From: DATBJG01 sp963790545
Lineage (GTDB): Bacteria > Acidobacteriota > Vicinamibacteria > Vicinamibacterales > JAMQPK01
DNA: 64,000 bases
Reading direction: 5' to 3'
Assembly (NCBI GenBank): GCA_963790545.1
Contig: CAWBPA010000026.1
Location: 62,001-126,000 of the forward strand
Shown here piece after piece: positions 43,382 through 51,273 of this stretch. Under the pieces are notes generated by a model. That model ran no database searches and was not told where the DNA came from. It was given only the letters and a program-made list of their open reading frames with translations. A program made the position numbers and the translations under genes. How positions within the stretch are numbered: the first letter of the stretch is position 1; every line of letters starts with the position of its first letter.

Positions 43382-44413
43382 TCACTTCGATCCGGTCGAT
43401 GGCACAGGCCGGGTCCCACCGATTGTGGCGTAGACGGCCGCGATATGCGCCTCACGAATGGTGTCCCAACGCTCGAAACCCTTATATGCGTCGAGCGTGA
43501 GAGTCTTCTGGATCTCCGCTAGACTCCGACCCGCGGCAATGCCGGCCGCCACGCCCTTCGAGATGTCCTCCAGGTAGCGTTGCGACTCGACGGCGTCCTT
43601 CTTCGTCCCCGCCAGCGCGTGGCCGGTCAGCGCATGCTCGTAGTCGAGCGCGTTGATGATCGTGAGCGCGTCAATCCACGATCCTATCGTTGGCGCCAAC
43701 CCGCCCGGCAGTCGCTTCACCTGCAGGATGTCGGCACTGAACACGGCGCGTTCGTCCGGGAAGTGCAGCACCGAGCTGTCGTCGGCATGCGCAATGCCAA
43801 GATAGGTCATCGTCACACGCTTGCCGCCAAGCGTGACCGTGTGTCGGTCGGTGTAGGTCGTCGTTGGAGGATAGACATCGCTGACGGATCCACGCGCGAT
43901 CTCGCCGCCACTAATGACCTCGTCGCGGTTGTAGTCGAAGAGCGCAAAACGCTCGGCCAGCGCGCCGGCGGCCTCGCTCTTTTCGATGAGCCCGTTACGA
44001 TTCGCATCCATCTTCACCGCGTCAGCCGTCAGCGGCGGATTCCCGGCCGGGGGCGCGAGCGCGGTCAGCATGTTTCGATGTCCGACGAATTCGGCCGTGT
44101 CGGCGAAAACGACGCCACCAGAAGCATGATCCCAGTCCCTGTGCGTGTAGAGGACATAGCGGACGGGAACCTTGAACCGTGTCGCAATTTCTCCCTTGAG
44201 CCACCGTCCGAAGTCGCGGTTGATCGGATCGCTCATGATGACGCCCTCCGGCGTCACCAGAAACACCGTGTAGTGGTTGTTGTTCTGCGCACGATAGAGC
44301 TGACCCGTGACGTTGACGATGCCGCGCATTGGCGGCTGCTGGGCCGAGATGTCCGATACGAGGCCGACCAGGGAGACTAGTGAGAGAACGATACAGAAGG
44401 TGAATCGCATCAT
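43382..44413 (-). CDS. Secreted metallo-beta-lactamase-fold hydrolase with EF-hand-like insert
   Basis: About 343 residues. The start is ATG 44413, 6 bases behind GGAG; signal FTFCIVLSLVSLVGLVSDIS. The MBL motif is THRDWDHASGG (HxxxDH), preceded by the VFLVTPEGVIMSDP strand and followed by GIAHADDSSVLHFPDERAVF and TGHALAG, giving the metal ligands. Inserted between the first His motif and the second half (about residues 130-170) are two calcium-loop-like motifs, DANRNGLIEKSE and DYNRDEVISGGE. The substrate is unknown; related secreted MBL proteins include lactonases and phosphodiesterases. It lies between two REP-like regions. Confidence 0.85.
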   Translation of the reverse strand: MMRFTFCIVLSLVSLVGLVSDISAQQPPMRGIVNVTGQLYRAQNNNHYTVFLVTPEGVIMSDPINRDFGRWLKGEIATRFKVPVRYVLYTHRDWDHASGGVVFADTAEFVGHRNMLTALAPPAGNPPLTADAVKMDANRNGLIEKSEAAGALAERFALFDYNRDEVISGGEIARGSVSDVYPPTTTYTDRHTVTLGGKRVTMTYLGIAHADDSSVLHFPDERAVFSADILQVKRLPGGLAPTIGSWIDALTIINALDYEHALTGHALAGTKKDAVESQRYLEDISKGVAAGIAAGRSLAEIQKTLTLDAYKGFERWDTIREAHIAAVYATIGGTRPVPSTGSK

Positions 44414-44450
44414 CGCAATCTCCACGTGAAATGACATTGATTTCCGCCGC

Positions 44451-44486
44451 GCCGGACCTGAAGGTCCGGCCTACGTACTACAGGTC
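44451..44486. repeat. REP-like palindrome between MBL and sorbosone dehydrogenase genes
   Basis: GCCGGACCTGAAGGTCCGGC followed by CTAC, then a partial second copy ACAGGTCCGCTAC. It has the same CTAC/GTAG tail as the other palindromes in this window. Confidence 0.65.
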
Positions 44487-44488
44487 CG

Positions 44489-46027
44489 CTACGGTGACTG
44501 GCGGGCGGATGACGTCCCCGTTCCGGAATCCGGAACGAGCGTCCGGATCATGCCGTCCTGTCTCGAGGTAAGGAAGAGCTCACCGTCGCGGCTGCGGCTG
44601 AGATGCAGGTCGGCCCGCGCCATGCTCGCGCCCATCGTCCGCTCGACCAGCTCTCGAAACGAGACGTACACCCGGTTCCCACCCGCATCACGCATGTAGA
44701 GCTGAATCTCTTCGACCGGTGCGACCGTCTGGGGAATGCCATCGTCGGCCTTCTTCATCGCCGCAACGTCGGCAGCGAAGAGGCGGCCTCGCTGGATGTC
44801 ACCAAAGACGTACTTCCCTCGAAGCGCCGTAATGCGTCCGTAATAGGCGAACCCACCGCTTATTGCTTGTCCCTCGTTGTGGTCATAGATGGCCACCGGG
44901 TACGTAAACTCGTCTTTCTTCTTCCCTTCCAAGATCTCCGCGGGCAGGGCGAACAGCTGGTTCAGTGCGCCGCCGGGCCTGATCATACCGTTCTCCCAGT
45001 ACCCCTCCCGCTTCATCCAGCCGTAATTCTCGCCGTTGCGAACGATGTTCACCTCTTCGATGTGGTTCATGCCGATGTCATTGGCAAACAGGGTTCCATC
45101 GGTGAGATCCCACGACAGCCGGTGGGCATTTCTGAAGCCATACGCGTAGATCTCCCCAAGTGTCTTCGGGTCGCCGTCCGCCGCGAACTTGTTGCCCGGT
45201 GGAATCGTGTAGTCCCCGAGTCCCTTCATCCCTTTCGACACGGAGGGACTGCGCGGATCGATCCGCAAAATCGCGCCAATCACCGAATCGAGGCGCTGCG
45301 TCTGACCAGGATTGTTCGCGTGTGGTCCACCGCCATTGCTGAATCCGAGATCGCTGCCGCTCGTGTAAAGCAACCCGTAGTCAGCCGTGCCGGGCTTTGC
45401 CGCGGGGTTGAACTCCACATGTCCAAACGGGTGCGTGAGGTTCTGAACCACGTGGGCCACGCGGAGCAATTCGCGCCTGCTGCCGCCGAACGTGTTCGCA
45501 GCGGGGTTCGTGGCGTGCCATTCCGTGATGACGTTGTGGTGGGTCACATCGGCCGGCGTGAACCCGGGCGGGATGAAATTCGGCGTTGCAGGATTGCCCA
45601 TCGCGCGTTCGGCATGCACGGTATAGAACAAGCCGTTCTTCGCGAACTCCGGGTGGAAATCGAATCCGATGAACCCGCTCTCCAGCCTGTTGTAAATGGC
45701 GTGCGGAAACGTCTCGGCGACGTTCGCCCACACCGAGGGCTGGTCATTCCGGTCGAGCAAGTACAGGAATCCGCGCGAATCGTTGGCGAACCGGCGACCG
45801 TCCGGAAGGTCACGAACATAACTCACGCGAGCCCAGCCGGAGGGCGTTACATCCTGCTCGACAGGACGCATGCCGCGCGTTTCGGGCAGACGCACGACAT
45901 CCCTGACCTCGACCATCAGACCGCGTTTGTCGACGGTCGCTGGAAGCGGGTTGGTAATCTGCGCGTAAATCACGCCAGCCATCCCGAGGACCAGGAGAAT
46001 GACGATCACGAGCGGTATCCTACGCAT
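44489..46027 (-). CDS. PQQ-dependent sugar dehydrogenase-like (glucose/sorbosone dehydrogenase) protein
   Basis: A 512-residue six-bladed beta-propeller-type protein. Start ATG 46027 behind GAGGAGGG; signal IPLVIVILLVLGMAGVIYAQ. Propeller segments include RVSYVRDLPDGRRFANDSRG, FIGFDFHPEFAKNGLFYTVH, LGFSNGGGPHANNPGQTQRL, DYTIPPGNKFAADG, IYAYGFRNAHRLSWD, EVNIVRNGENYGWMKREGYW and YVFGDIQRGRLF, matching GSDH-family proteins that bind PQQ. It probably oxidises a sugar or is a non-catalytic propeller in the periplasm. Neighbours give no pathway. Confidence 0.85.
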   Translation of the reverse strand: MRRIPLVIVILLVLGMAGVIYAQITNPLPATVDKRGLMVEVRDVVRLPETRGMRPVEQDVTPSGWARVSYVRDLPDGRRFANDSRGFLYLLDRNDQPSVWANVAETFPHAIYNRLESGFIGFDFHPEFAKNGLFYTVHAERAMGNPATPNFIPPGFTPADVTHHNVITEWHATNPAANTFGGSRRELLRVAHVVQNLTHPFGHVEFNPAAKPGTADYGLLYTSGSDLGFSNGGGPHANNPGQTQRLDSVIGAILRIDPRSPSVSKGMKGLGDYTIPPGNKFAADGDPKTLGEIYAYGFRNAHRLSWDLTDGTLFANDIGMNHIEEVNIVRNGENYGWMKREGYWENGMIRPGGALNQLFALPAEILEGKKKDEFTYPVAIYDHNEGQAISGGFAYYGRITALRGKYVFGDIQRGRLFAADVAAMKKADDGIPQTVAPVEEIQLYMRDAGGNRVYVSFRELVERTMGASMARADLHLSRSRDGELFLTSRQDGMIRTLVPDSGTGTSSARQSP

Positions 46028-46243
46028 GAAACCCTCCTCTACTTCGGGTGGGAATGACTTCATCAAACGGTTCTCTGCTGCTCCGGTCGAGTGCTGAAGC
46101 GACTCTAGCAGGTTGCTGAAAAGACCAGCAACCTGAATTTGGAAGTGAGAACTGAAAACATAAAGTGCAGATTTGGCCGGTGTTAGACTGCGGCTCGATG
46201 CCCTCGACCCTCCTACGCCTCGAACGCTCCCGGCCCGCGTGAC

Positions 46244-47668
46244 GTGGACGTGCGCCGGCAGACACTCCACACGCTGGGCGGACCGACTGTCTTTCTGCTC
46301 CTGATTCTGAGTCCGCTGCCGTGGGCACCCTATCCCGTCCGCGGAAGTATCGGTTTGCTCGTATGGATGTCATGGTGGTGGATCGCACAACCGGTGCACC
46401 TGGCCGTGACGGCATTCCTGCCGCTGGTCGTCACGGCCGTCTTCGGCTTCCTGCCCGTCGGCACCATCGCGTCGGCCTACGCCGAGCAGCTGGTGTTCTT
46501 GCTGTTGGGCGCGAATATGCTGGCAATCTTATGGCACCGCTGGGGGCTGGACCGCCGTATCGCGCTCATTTCTCTCCTGGGCATCGGGACGGGCACGCGC
46601 CAGCAAATCCTCACCTGGTTCCTGGTCGCGACTGTCCTGAGCTCGGTGCTGCCGAACGCCGTCGTGGCCGCGTCGATGATGCCGATTGTCATTGCCATGC
46701 TTCGCTTCATCGGCATCGAGGATCTCGGCAAAAGCGCCTTCGCCTCGGCGCTCCTGATTGCCGTGGCATGGGGCACGGCCGTTGGCGGCTCTGGAACGCC
46801 TCTTGGCGGAGCACCGAACCTCTTGACCATTCAGTTCCTGGAGCAACGGTTGATCGATCACGAGTTTCTGTTCACGACATGGTTGACGCGTGTGTTGCCG
46901 TTGACCATTTTCATCGCTGGCGCGTCGCTCATCTATATGAGGTTTGCGTTCGAGCCGGAAATGGAGCGTGTGGAAGGCTCGCGCGCCTATTTCGCTCAGG
47001 AGCTCCGTTCGCTCGGTCCCCTGTCGGTGCCCGAGCGATGGGGATTGGCCCTCTTCGCCACGGCTATGCTGCTCGCCTTCACGCGGCAGCTTTACGCGTC
47101 GATGCTACCGGAGCTCACACCCGCGTTTGTGTTTCTGGCATTCGGGGTGGTGAGCTTTGCAATCCGGCACAAGAACGAGCCCCTGCTGGAGTGGCAGTAC
47201 GCGCAGGGTCAAATGGTCTGGGGACTTATTTACCTGTTTGCGGGCGGATCGGCACTCGGACAAATCCTCAGCGAGACCGGCACGGCGCAGTTTCTTGCCG
47301 ACGGGCTCGTTCCGTTGGCCGGCAGCGGTGGCTTTCTTTCGGTTGTCATCTTCTCGCTTCTCACGATTTTCATCACGCAGATTACCAGCAACACTGCAAC
47401 CATCGCGATCGTCGTGCCGATCACAATCAGCACGTTCGAGCGACTGGGCCAGAATCCGATTCCATTCGTCTATCTCGTTGCGTGCGCGGGCAACTACGGC
47501 CTCATGCTTCCTTCATCGTCGGCCGGTCCGGCGATCGCAGCCGGCTACGGTGTGAACCTGCGAACCATGGCAGCTTCCGGGTTGTGGCTGACCCTGATGA
47601 TCTGGATTCTCCTCGCTGGCGCCGGGTACCTGCTCGTGCGATTCTGGCCTGGCTTCGGCGTCGCATAA
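46244..47668 (+). CDS. SLC13/DASS-family anion symporter
   Basis: A 474-residue membrane transporter with about 11-12 hydrophobic spans. The repeated substrate/sodium motifs are VLPNAVVAASMMPIVIAMLR with GGSGTPLGGAPNLL in the first half and ITQITSNTATIAIVVPITIS with LMLPSSSAGPAIAAGYGVN in the second half, as in divalent anion:Na+ symporters (dicarboxylates, citrate, sulfate). The substrate cannot be told. The start is GTG 46244. It stands alone between an oppositely oriented sugar dehydrogenase gene and an outer-membrane protein gene. Confidence 0.9.
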   Translation: MDVRRQTLHTLGGPTVFLLLILSPLPWAPYPVRGSIGLLVWMSWWWIAQPVHLAVTAFLPLVVTAVFGFLPVGTIASAYAEQLVFLLLGANMLAILWHRWGLDRRIALISLLGIGTGTRQQILTWFLVATVLSSVLPNAVVAASMMPIVIAMLRFIGIEDLGKSAFASALLIAVAWGTAVGGSGTPLGGAPNLLTIQFLEQRLIDHEFLFTTWLTRVLPLTIFIAGASLIYMRFAFEPEMERVEGSRAYFAQELRSLGPLSVPERWGLALFATAMLLAFTRQLYASMLPELTPAFVFLAFGVVSFAIRHKNEPLLEWQYAQGQMVWGLIYLFAGGSALGQILSETGTAQFLADGLVPLAGSGGFLSVVIFSLLTIFITQITSNTATIAIVVPITISTFERLGQNPIPFVYLVACAGNYGLMLPSSSAGPAIAAGYGVNLRTMAASGLWLTLMIWILLAGAGYLLVRFWPGFGVA

Positions 47669-47713
47669 GAGGTCGAGGGCTCGTCACCATCGCCACGAAG
47701 TTCGAGGGCCGAG

Positions 47714-48346
47714 TCACCAGCCGTACGCGACCGCCACCGACCCGCGCAGCAAGTTGAGATTGACACTCGACTGGATTGTCGAGTCGTAGAGCCTGAACTC
47801 GGGACGGACCGAGACCCTCCCCGTGACGGCAATGCGGACGCCTGTCCCGACGTGCCACACGAGGCCGCGTTCACGAAACTCCTGTTCGGTGATGCGCCAA
47901 ATATCGCGCCCGCCGAACGTCACTGAGCCGACACCTTTGGTCCACAGCGCGCCAATACCCCCAGTCACGTACGGCTGGCTTCGCCCGTCGGAAAAGAAGT
48001 AGAAGACATTGCCCGTTGCAATTCGCGCACGACGAAAGCCGTCGCGCCCGGTTCCCACGCAGGTCACGCCGGGCGGCGCTCCACACCCGACTGCTTCAGG
48101 TGTGAGCCCCATCGTGTCGTTGACCTCGAACCCGACGTGAACCCGCCGTGAAAGGTCGACTCCAACCCCAACAGCAATGGTCGGCCGATCGCCAAAGGTT
48201 CGGTCCTCCACTCGGAACAGATGGCCCCATCCGATGCCGCCAAAAATCTCGAGCCCGCCCTTCCCTTCTTGAAGCGTCTGGGCCGACGCGACGCCAGTGA
48301 CGCAGCTTGACACCATGAAAACGGCGACGATCGCTGGAACGCCCAC
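47714..48346 (-). CDS. Small outer-membrane beta-barrel protein
   Basis: A 210-residue protein starting at GTG 48346, 6 bases after AGGAGG. Signal peptide VPAIVAVFMVSSCVTGVASA. The mature part alternates hydrophobic and polar residues as expected for an 8-stranded barrel (LEIFGGIGWGHLF, VGVGVDLSRRVHVGFEV, YVTGGIGALW, VWHVGTGVRIAVTGRVSVRP) and ends SVAVAYGW. This is the outer-membrane beta-barrel (OmpA-like/OMP_b-brl) layout; the function is unknown. It converges with the SLC13 gene. Confidence 0.8.
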   Translation of the reverse strand: MGVPAIVAVFMVSSCVTGVASAQTLQEGKGGLEIFGGIGWGHLFRVEDRTFGDRPTIAVGVGVDLSRRVHVGFEVNDTMGLTPEAVGCGAPPGVTCVGTGRDGFRRARIATGNVFYFFSDGRSQPYVTGGIGALWTKGVGSVTFGGRDIWRITEQEFRERGLVWHVGTGVRIAVTGRVSVRPEFRLYDSTIQSSVNLNLLRGSVAVAYGW

Positions 48347-48508
48347 ATGCCACCTCCTGGAGGCTAATGCGAGAAATGAGGTGGCCCGGGCTCGTCGGCG
48401 CTTACCCGCCTATCAATTTGAGAACGGTCGTCCTGGAGATGCGTGTATAAAGATATGTTGGCGGCGTACGGGAAGTCCGGGCGCGTAGGTCAACTTGTGG
48501 AGGGTTTC

Positions 48509-49084
48509 ATGAGACGCGGAATCACACTGATGCTGGGATCAATTCTGGTGGGAGTGTTCGCGACGAGCGCAGTGGCGCAGGGAGGGCAAGGTGGGCGTGG
48601 ACGGGGACCAGCGGCGCCCCCATGCACGACCGTGGCGTGCGATGTTCAGGCAGATTGGGAGCGGAACCGGGGATTGCTCCTCGGTGTCGCCGAAGCGATG
48701 CCCGATGACAAGTTCGGATTCAAACCGACACCGGCGCAGCAGAGCTTTGGCGAGCGGATCATGCATGTGGCGGGCATCGACGTGAAACTGCTGGGAACCC
48801 TGGGCGCCAAGGCGCCAGCGCCGATGCTCAACATGCAGGCCACATCAAAGGCTGACGTCGTGGCCGCCCTTCGTCAGTCGATGGACTACGGCGCCGCCGT
48901 GCTCAAGGAGTTCAACGATCAGCAACTGGCCGAACGCGTCATGTCGCTGCCGTTCATGGGGCCGACGACCAGCCGATTACGGGTGATCTACTTTTCAATG
49001 GGGCACAGTCAAGACATCTACGGCCAGCTGGCCGTCTACCTGCGTCTGAACGGCGTGACGCCGCCGGCCAGCAATCGACCCTGA
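48509..49084 (+). CDS. Secreted DinB-family protein
   Basis: A 191-residue protein whose start, ATG 48509, has GGAGGG 7 bases upstream. Signal GITLMLGSILVGVFATSAVA, a glycine-rich linker, then a four-helix DinB domain: VQADWERNRGLLLGVAEAMP, QSFGERIMHVAGIDVKLLG and VIYFSMGHSQDIYGQLAVYL, where His residues are spaced as in metal-binding DinB proteins. Exported DinB proteins with unknown roles are frequent in Acidobacteria. It is a single gene, followed by a REP-like element. Confidence 0.85.
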   Translation: MRRGITLMLGSILVGVFATSAVAQGGQGGRGRGPAAPPCTTVACDVQADWERNRGLLLGVAEAMPDDKFGFKPTPAQQSFGERIMHVAGIDVKLLGTLGAKAPAPMLNMQATSKADVVAALRQSMDYGAAVLKEFNDQQLAERVMSLPFMGPTTSRLRVIYFSMGHSQDIYGQLAVYLRLNGVTPPASNRP

Positions 49085-49102
49085 GGTGCGAAACTGCAGT
49101 AC

Positions 49103-49166
49103 GTAGGCCGGGTCCTGCTCTTTGGACCCGGCTCCAAGCGGGCCTGCAAAGCAAGGCCCGCGCTAC
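49103..49166. repeat. REP/BIME-like palindrome pair
   Basis: GTAGGCCGGGTCCTGC plus TCTTTGGACCCGGC forms a GTAG-headed hairpin. After a spacer, GCGGGCCTGCAAAGCAAGGCCCGCGCTAC is a second hairpin ending in CTAC. It abuts the stop of the cupin gene. Confidence 0.72.
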
Positions 49167-49514
49167 TTATCGCGTGTACTGGTTCATCCCCTTTGCATAG
49201 TCCTCACGAACCGGGCTGAAGACATCCAGGACCTTGCATCCGCTTCCGACGGCTCGTGCAGAATGGGTCACATTTCCGGGTGCGATGTAGGCTTCACCGG
49301 CCTTGAGCGTGCGCGCGTGACCGTCGATTGTCAGCTCGAGCATGCCTTCCAGCACGATGCCCGCCTGTTCGTGCGGATGCGAGTGAGGCGCCACGACAGC
49401 TCCTTCGTCGAGCTCTACGAGCGACAGCATGATTCGCTCGCCGTAGGGTGTGCGAAGCCGAACGCCTGGGGCCAGTGTCTGGACGGGAACATCGCTCCAA
49501 TCAATGAATGGCAT
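49167..49514 (-). CDS. Cupin-domain protein
   Basis: A 115-residue single cupin. The core is VVAPHSHPHEQAGIVLEGML (the HxH ... E metal set: H-S-H-P-H-E), followed by LTIDGHARTLKAGEAYIAPG and HSARAV in motif 2. Small stand-alone cupins bind metal and may be isomerases, dioxygenases or sensors; nothing more can be said here. ATG 49514 has GAGGG 8 bases upstream; GTG 49529 would overlap the preceding gene's stop. It is likely translated with the membrane protein gene 49526-49966. Confidence 0.88.
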   Translation of the reverse strand: MPFIDWSDVPVQTLAPGVRLRTPYGERIMLSLVELDEGAVVAPHSHPHEQAGIVLEGMLELTIDGHARTLKAGEAYIAPGNVTHSARAVGSGCKVLDVFSPVREDYAKGMNQYTR

Positions 49515-49525
49515 GCTCGAAACCC

Positions 49526-49966
49526 TCACACGGTTGCGGGGCGCCGCACAGCGTGCGCTGCGGGCTTGTAGATCAGTCCGACGATGGCACCATACAACGT
49601 GCTTTCAAAGAGCAGATCGATGATGATCGACATCGCCATCGTTCCGGTGATTGGATACAGCACGTACTGCCAGATCAGTCCAAAGCCTGTAATGAGGACC
49701 CCCGCACAAAAGCCAAACCTCAGACCTTCCATGAGACCGCTCCCGCCCTCATAGCCCTTTGCGTACATGTACGCAAAGGTGAAGAACCCGAGCAGCAGGA
49801 ACACGAATCCGATCGGAAGCATCCCCATGATTTCGGCCTCCGGGCGCATCACCGCCTGGTTTGCCGCGTAGACATCGGCAAGCAGCACTTCGTTGACCAC
49901 AAATCCGACCACCACCGAAACAGCCCACGCGACAACGGCGGCTATGGCGACGCGTTTGTAGTTCAT
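49526..49966 (-). CDS. Small integral membrane protein, unknown
   Basis: A 146-residue protein with four hydrophobic spans: VAIAAVVAWAVSVVVGFVV, MLPIGFVFLLLGFFTFAYMY, GFCAGVLITGFGLIWQYVL and MSIIIDLLFESTLYGAIVGL. The pattern is like DUF1761-type membrane proteins, but I do not claim the family. It lies directly upstream of the cupin gene on the same strand. Confidence 0.7.
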   Translation of the reverse strand: MNYKRVAIAAVVAWAVSVVVGFVVNEVLLADVYAANQAVMRPEAEIMGMLPIGFVFLLLGFFTFAYMYAKGYEGGSGLMEGLRFGFCAGVLITGFGLIWQYVLYPITGTMAMSIIIDLLFESTLYGAIVGLIYKPAAHAVRRPATV

Positions 49967-50060
49967 GGGTACCCCCTTTTTTCTGCTGACAGGTTATGTG
50001 GGCGGATTGTAAGGACGGACTCAGCAAAAGGCAAAGGTTAGGCGAGCCACAGGCACGGCA

Positions 50061-51062
50061 TCACGCGAGGGCTCGACACACCGCGTCTGCGAACTCAGAC
50101 GTGGACGCCGTGCCCCCGAGATCCCGAGTGCGGGAAACGCCGGCTGTCAGCACACGCTCGATGGCGGCCATGATTCGGTCGGCGGCGTCGTTCTCGCCCA
50201 GGTATCGGAGCATCATGATCGCCGAAAGCAACAGCGCCAATGGGTTCGCGAGATTCTTGCCCGCAATGTCCGGCGCGCTGCCGTGGACGGCCTCGAACAC
50301 CGCGATATCCGTGCCAATGTTGGCGGACCCGACAACGCCAAGCCCACCGACCAGACCGGCGCAGAGATCCGAAACGATGTCGCCGTACAGGTTGGGCATG
50401 ACGAGCACGTCGAACTTCGACGGATCAAGGACGAGTTGCAGACATGCTGCGTCGACAATCTTCTCGTTGTACTGGACGGTCGGGTACGCGCGGGCGACCG
50501 TCCGCACGCTTTCAAGGAACAAGCCGTCCCCAAGTTTCATGATGTTTGCCTTGTGGACGGCGGTCACTTGCCGACGGCCATGTTGGCGCGCGTGATTGAA
50601 GGCAAACTCGGCAATCCGCGTCGAGGCCCGCTCGGTAATGATCTTCAGGCTCTCGACCACACCGGGGACGACCACGTGCTCGAGGCCCGCATACAGATCT
50701 TCCGTGTTCTCGCGCACGATGACGAGATCCACGCCGGTGAACCGCGAAGGCACGCTCGGCAGGTTGCGAACCGGTCGGAGATTGGCATAAAGGTCCAGGT
50801 CTTTCCGGAGCGCGACGTTCACGCTCGTGAACCCCTCGGCGATCGGCGTGGTCACCGGCCCCTTCAGGGCGACGCCATTCTTGCGAATCGAGTCGAGGAC
50901 CTCGGTCGGCAACGCCTGACCCGTGCGCCTGAGCGCCTCGGTGCCCGCCACGTGCTCGTCCCATTCGATCGAAACCCCCGCCGCCTGAAGGATCTGGCGC
51001 GTCGCTAGTGTGACTTCCGGGCCGATGCCATCGCCCGGAATCAACGTGATGGTCCGGCTCAT
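50061..51062 (-). CDS. NAD(P)-dependent isocitrate/isopropylmalate-type dehydrogenase
   Basis: A 333-residue decarboxylating dehydrogenase. ITLIPGDGIGPEVTLATRQI, ENTEDLYAGLEHVV, RQVTAVHKANIMKLGDGLFL, MPNLYGDIVSDLCAGLVGGL, FEAVHGSAPDIAGKNLANP and DLGGTASTSEFADA are conserved. ENTEDLYAG with an AVHKANIMK active-site Lys points to the monofunctional NAD-type isocitrate dehydrogenase close to mitochondrial IDH3 rather than LeuB, though homoisocitrate or tartrate dehydrogenases are possible. ATG 51062 was chosen; the frame runs on to 51095. It has no leu neighbours, which also favours isocitrate dehydrogenase. Confidence 0.88.
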   Translation of the reverse strand: MSRTITLIPGDGIGPEVTLATRQILQAAGVSIEWDEHVAGTEALRRTGQALPTEVLDSIRKNGVALKGPVTTPIAEGFTSVNVALRKDLDLYANLRPVRNLPSVPSRFTGVDLVIVRENTEDLYAGLEHVVVPGVVESLKIITERASTRIAEFAFNHARQHGRRQVTAVHKANIMKLGDGLFLESVRTVARAYPTVQYNEKIVDAACLQLVLDPSKFDVLVMPNLYGDIVSDLCAGLVGGLGVVGSANIGTDIAVFEAVHGSAPDIAGKNLANPLALLLSAIMMLRYLGENDAADRIMAAIERVLTAGVSRTRDLGGTASTSEFADAVCRALA

Positions 51063-51084
51063 ATGTGACGCCCACGACCCGCTA

Positions 51085-51142
51085 GTAGCGCGCACGCGTT
51101 AGAACTCGGAAATCGTAGCGCGCACGCTTCAGCGTGCGCGAC
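51085..51142. repeat. REP-like GTAG palindromes upstream of the isocitrate dehydrogenase gene
   Basis: GTAGCGCGCACGCGTTAGA begins at 51085 and GTAGCGCGCACGCTTCAGCGTGCGCGAC at 51115-51142. The second is a full GTAG-headed hairpin, the first a partial copy. Confidence 0.7.
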
Positions 51143-51273
51143 GTGCGCCAAGAGATCGAAAGAACCATTCATGGCCCCGAACGATAACACGCCCGGGATA
51201 CGGCGGGTGTTTCACCGAAACCTTCTGCTGGTTCGTTTCGTATTGCCAACATGACGCCCGTTGACGGAGGAAT

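Noticed and set aside
44603..46057. Open frame opposite the sorbosone dehydrogenase-like gene
   Set aside because: Antisense shadow; the minus strand has a signal peptide, ribosome binding site and family motifs.
46321..47757. Second open frame in the SLC13 gene region
   Set aside because: Same strand, different frame, Arg-rich; the frame at 46244-47668 has the transporter motifs and membrane spans.
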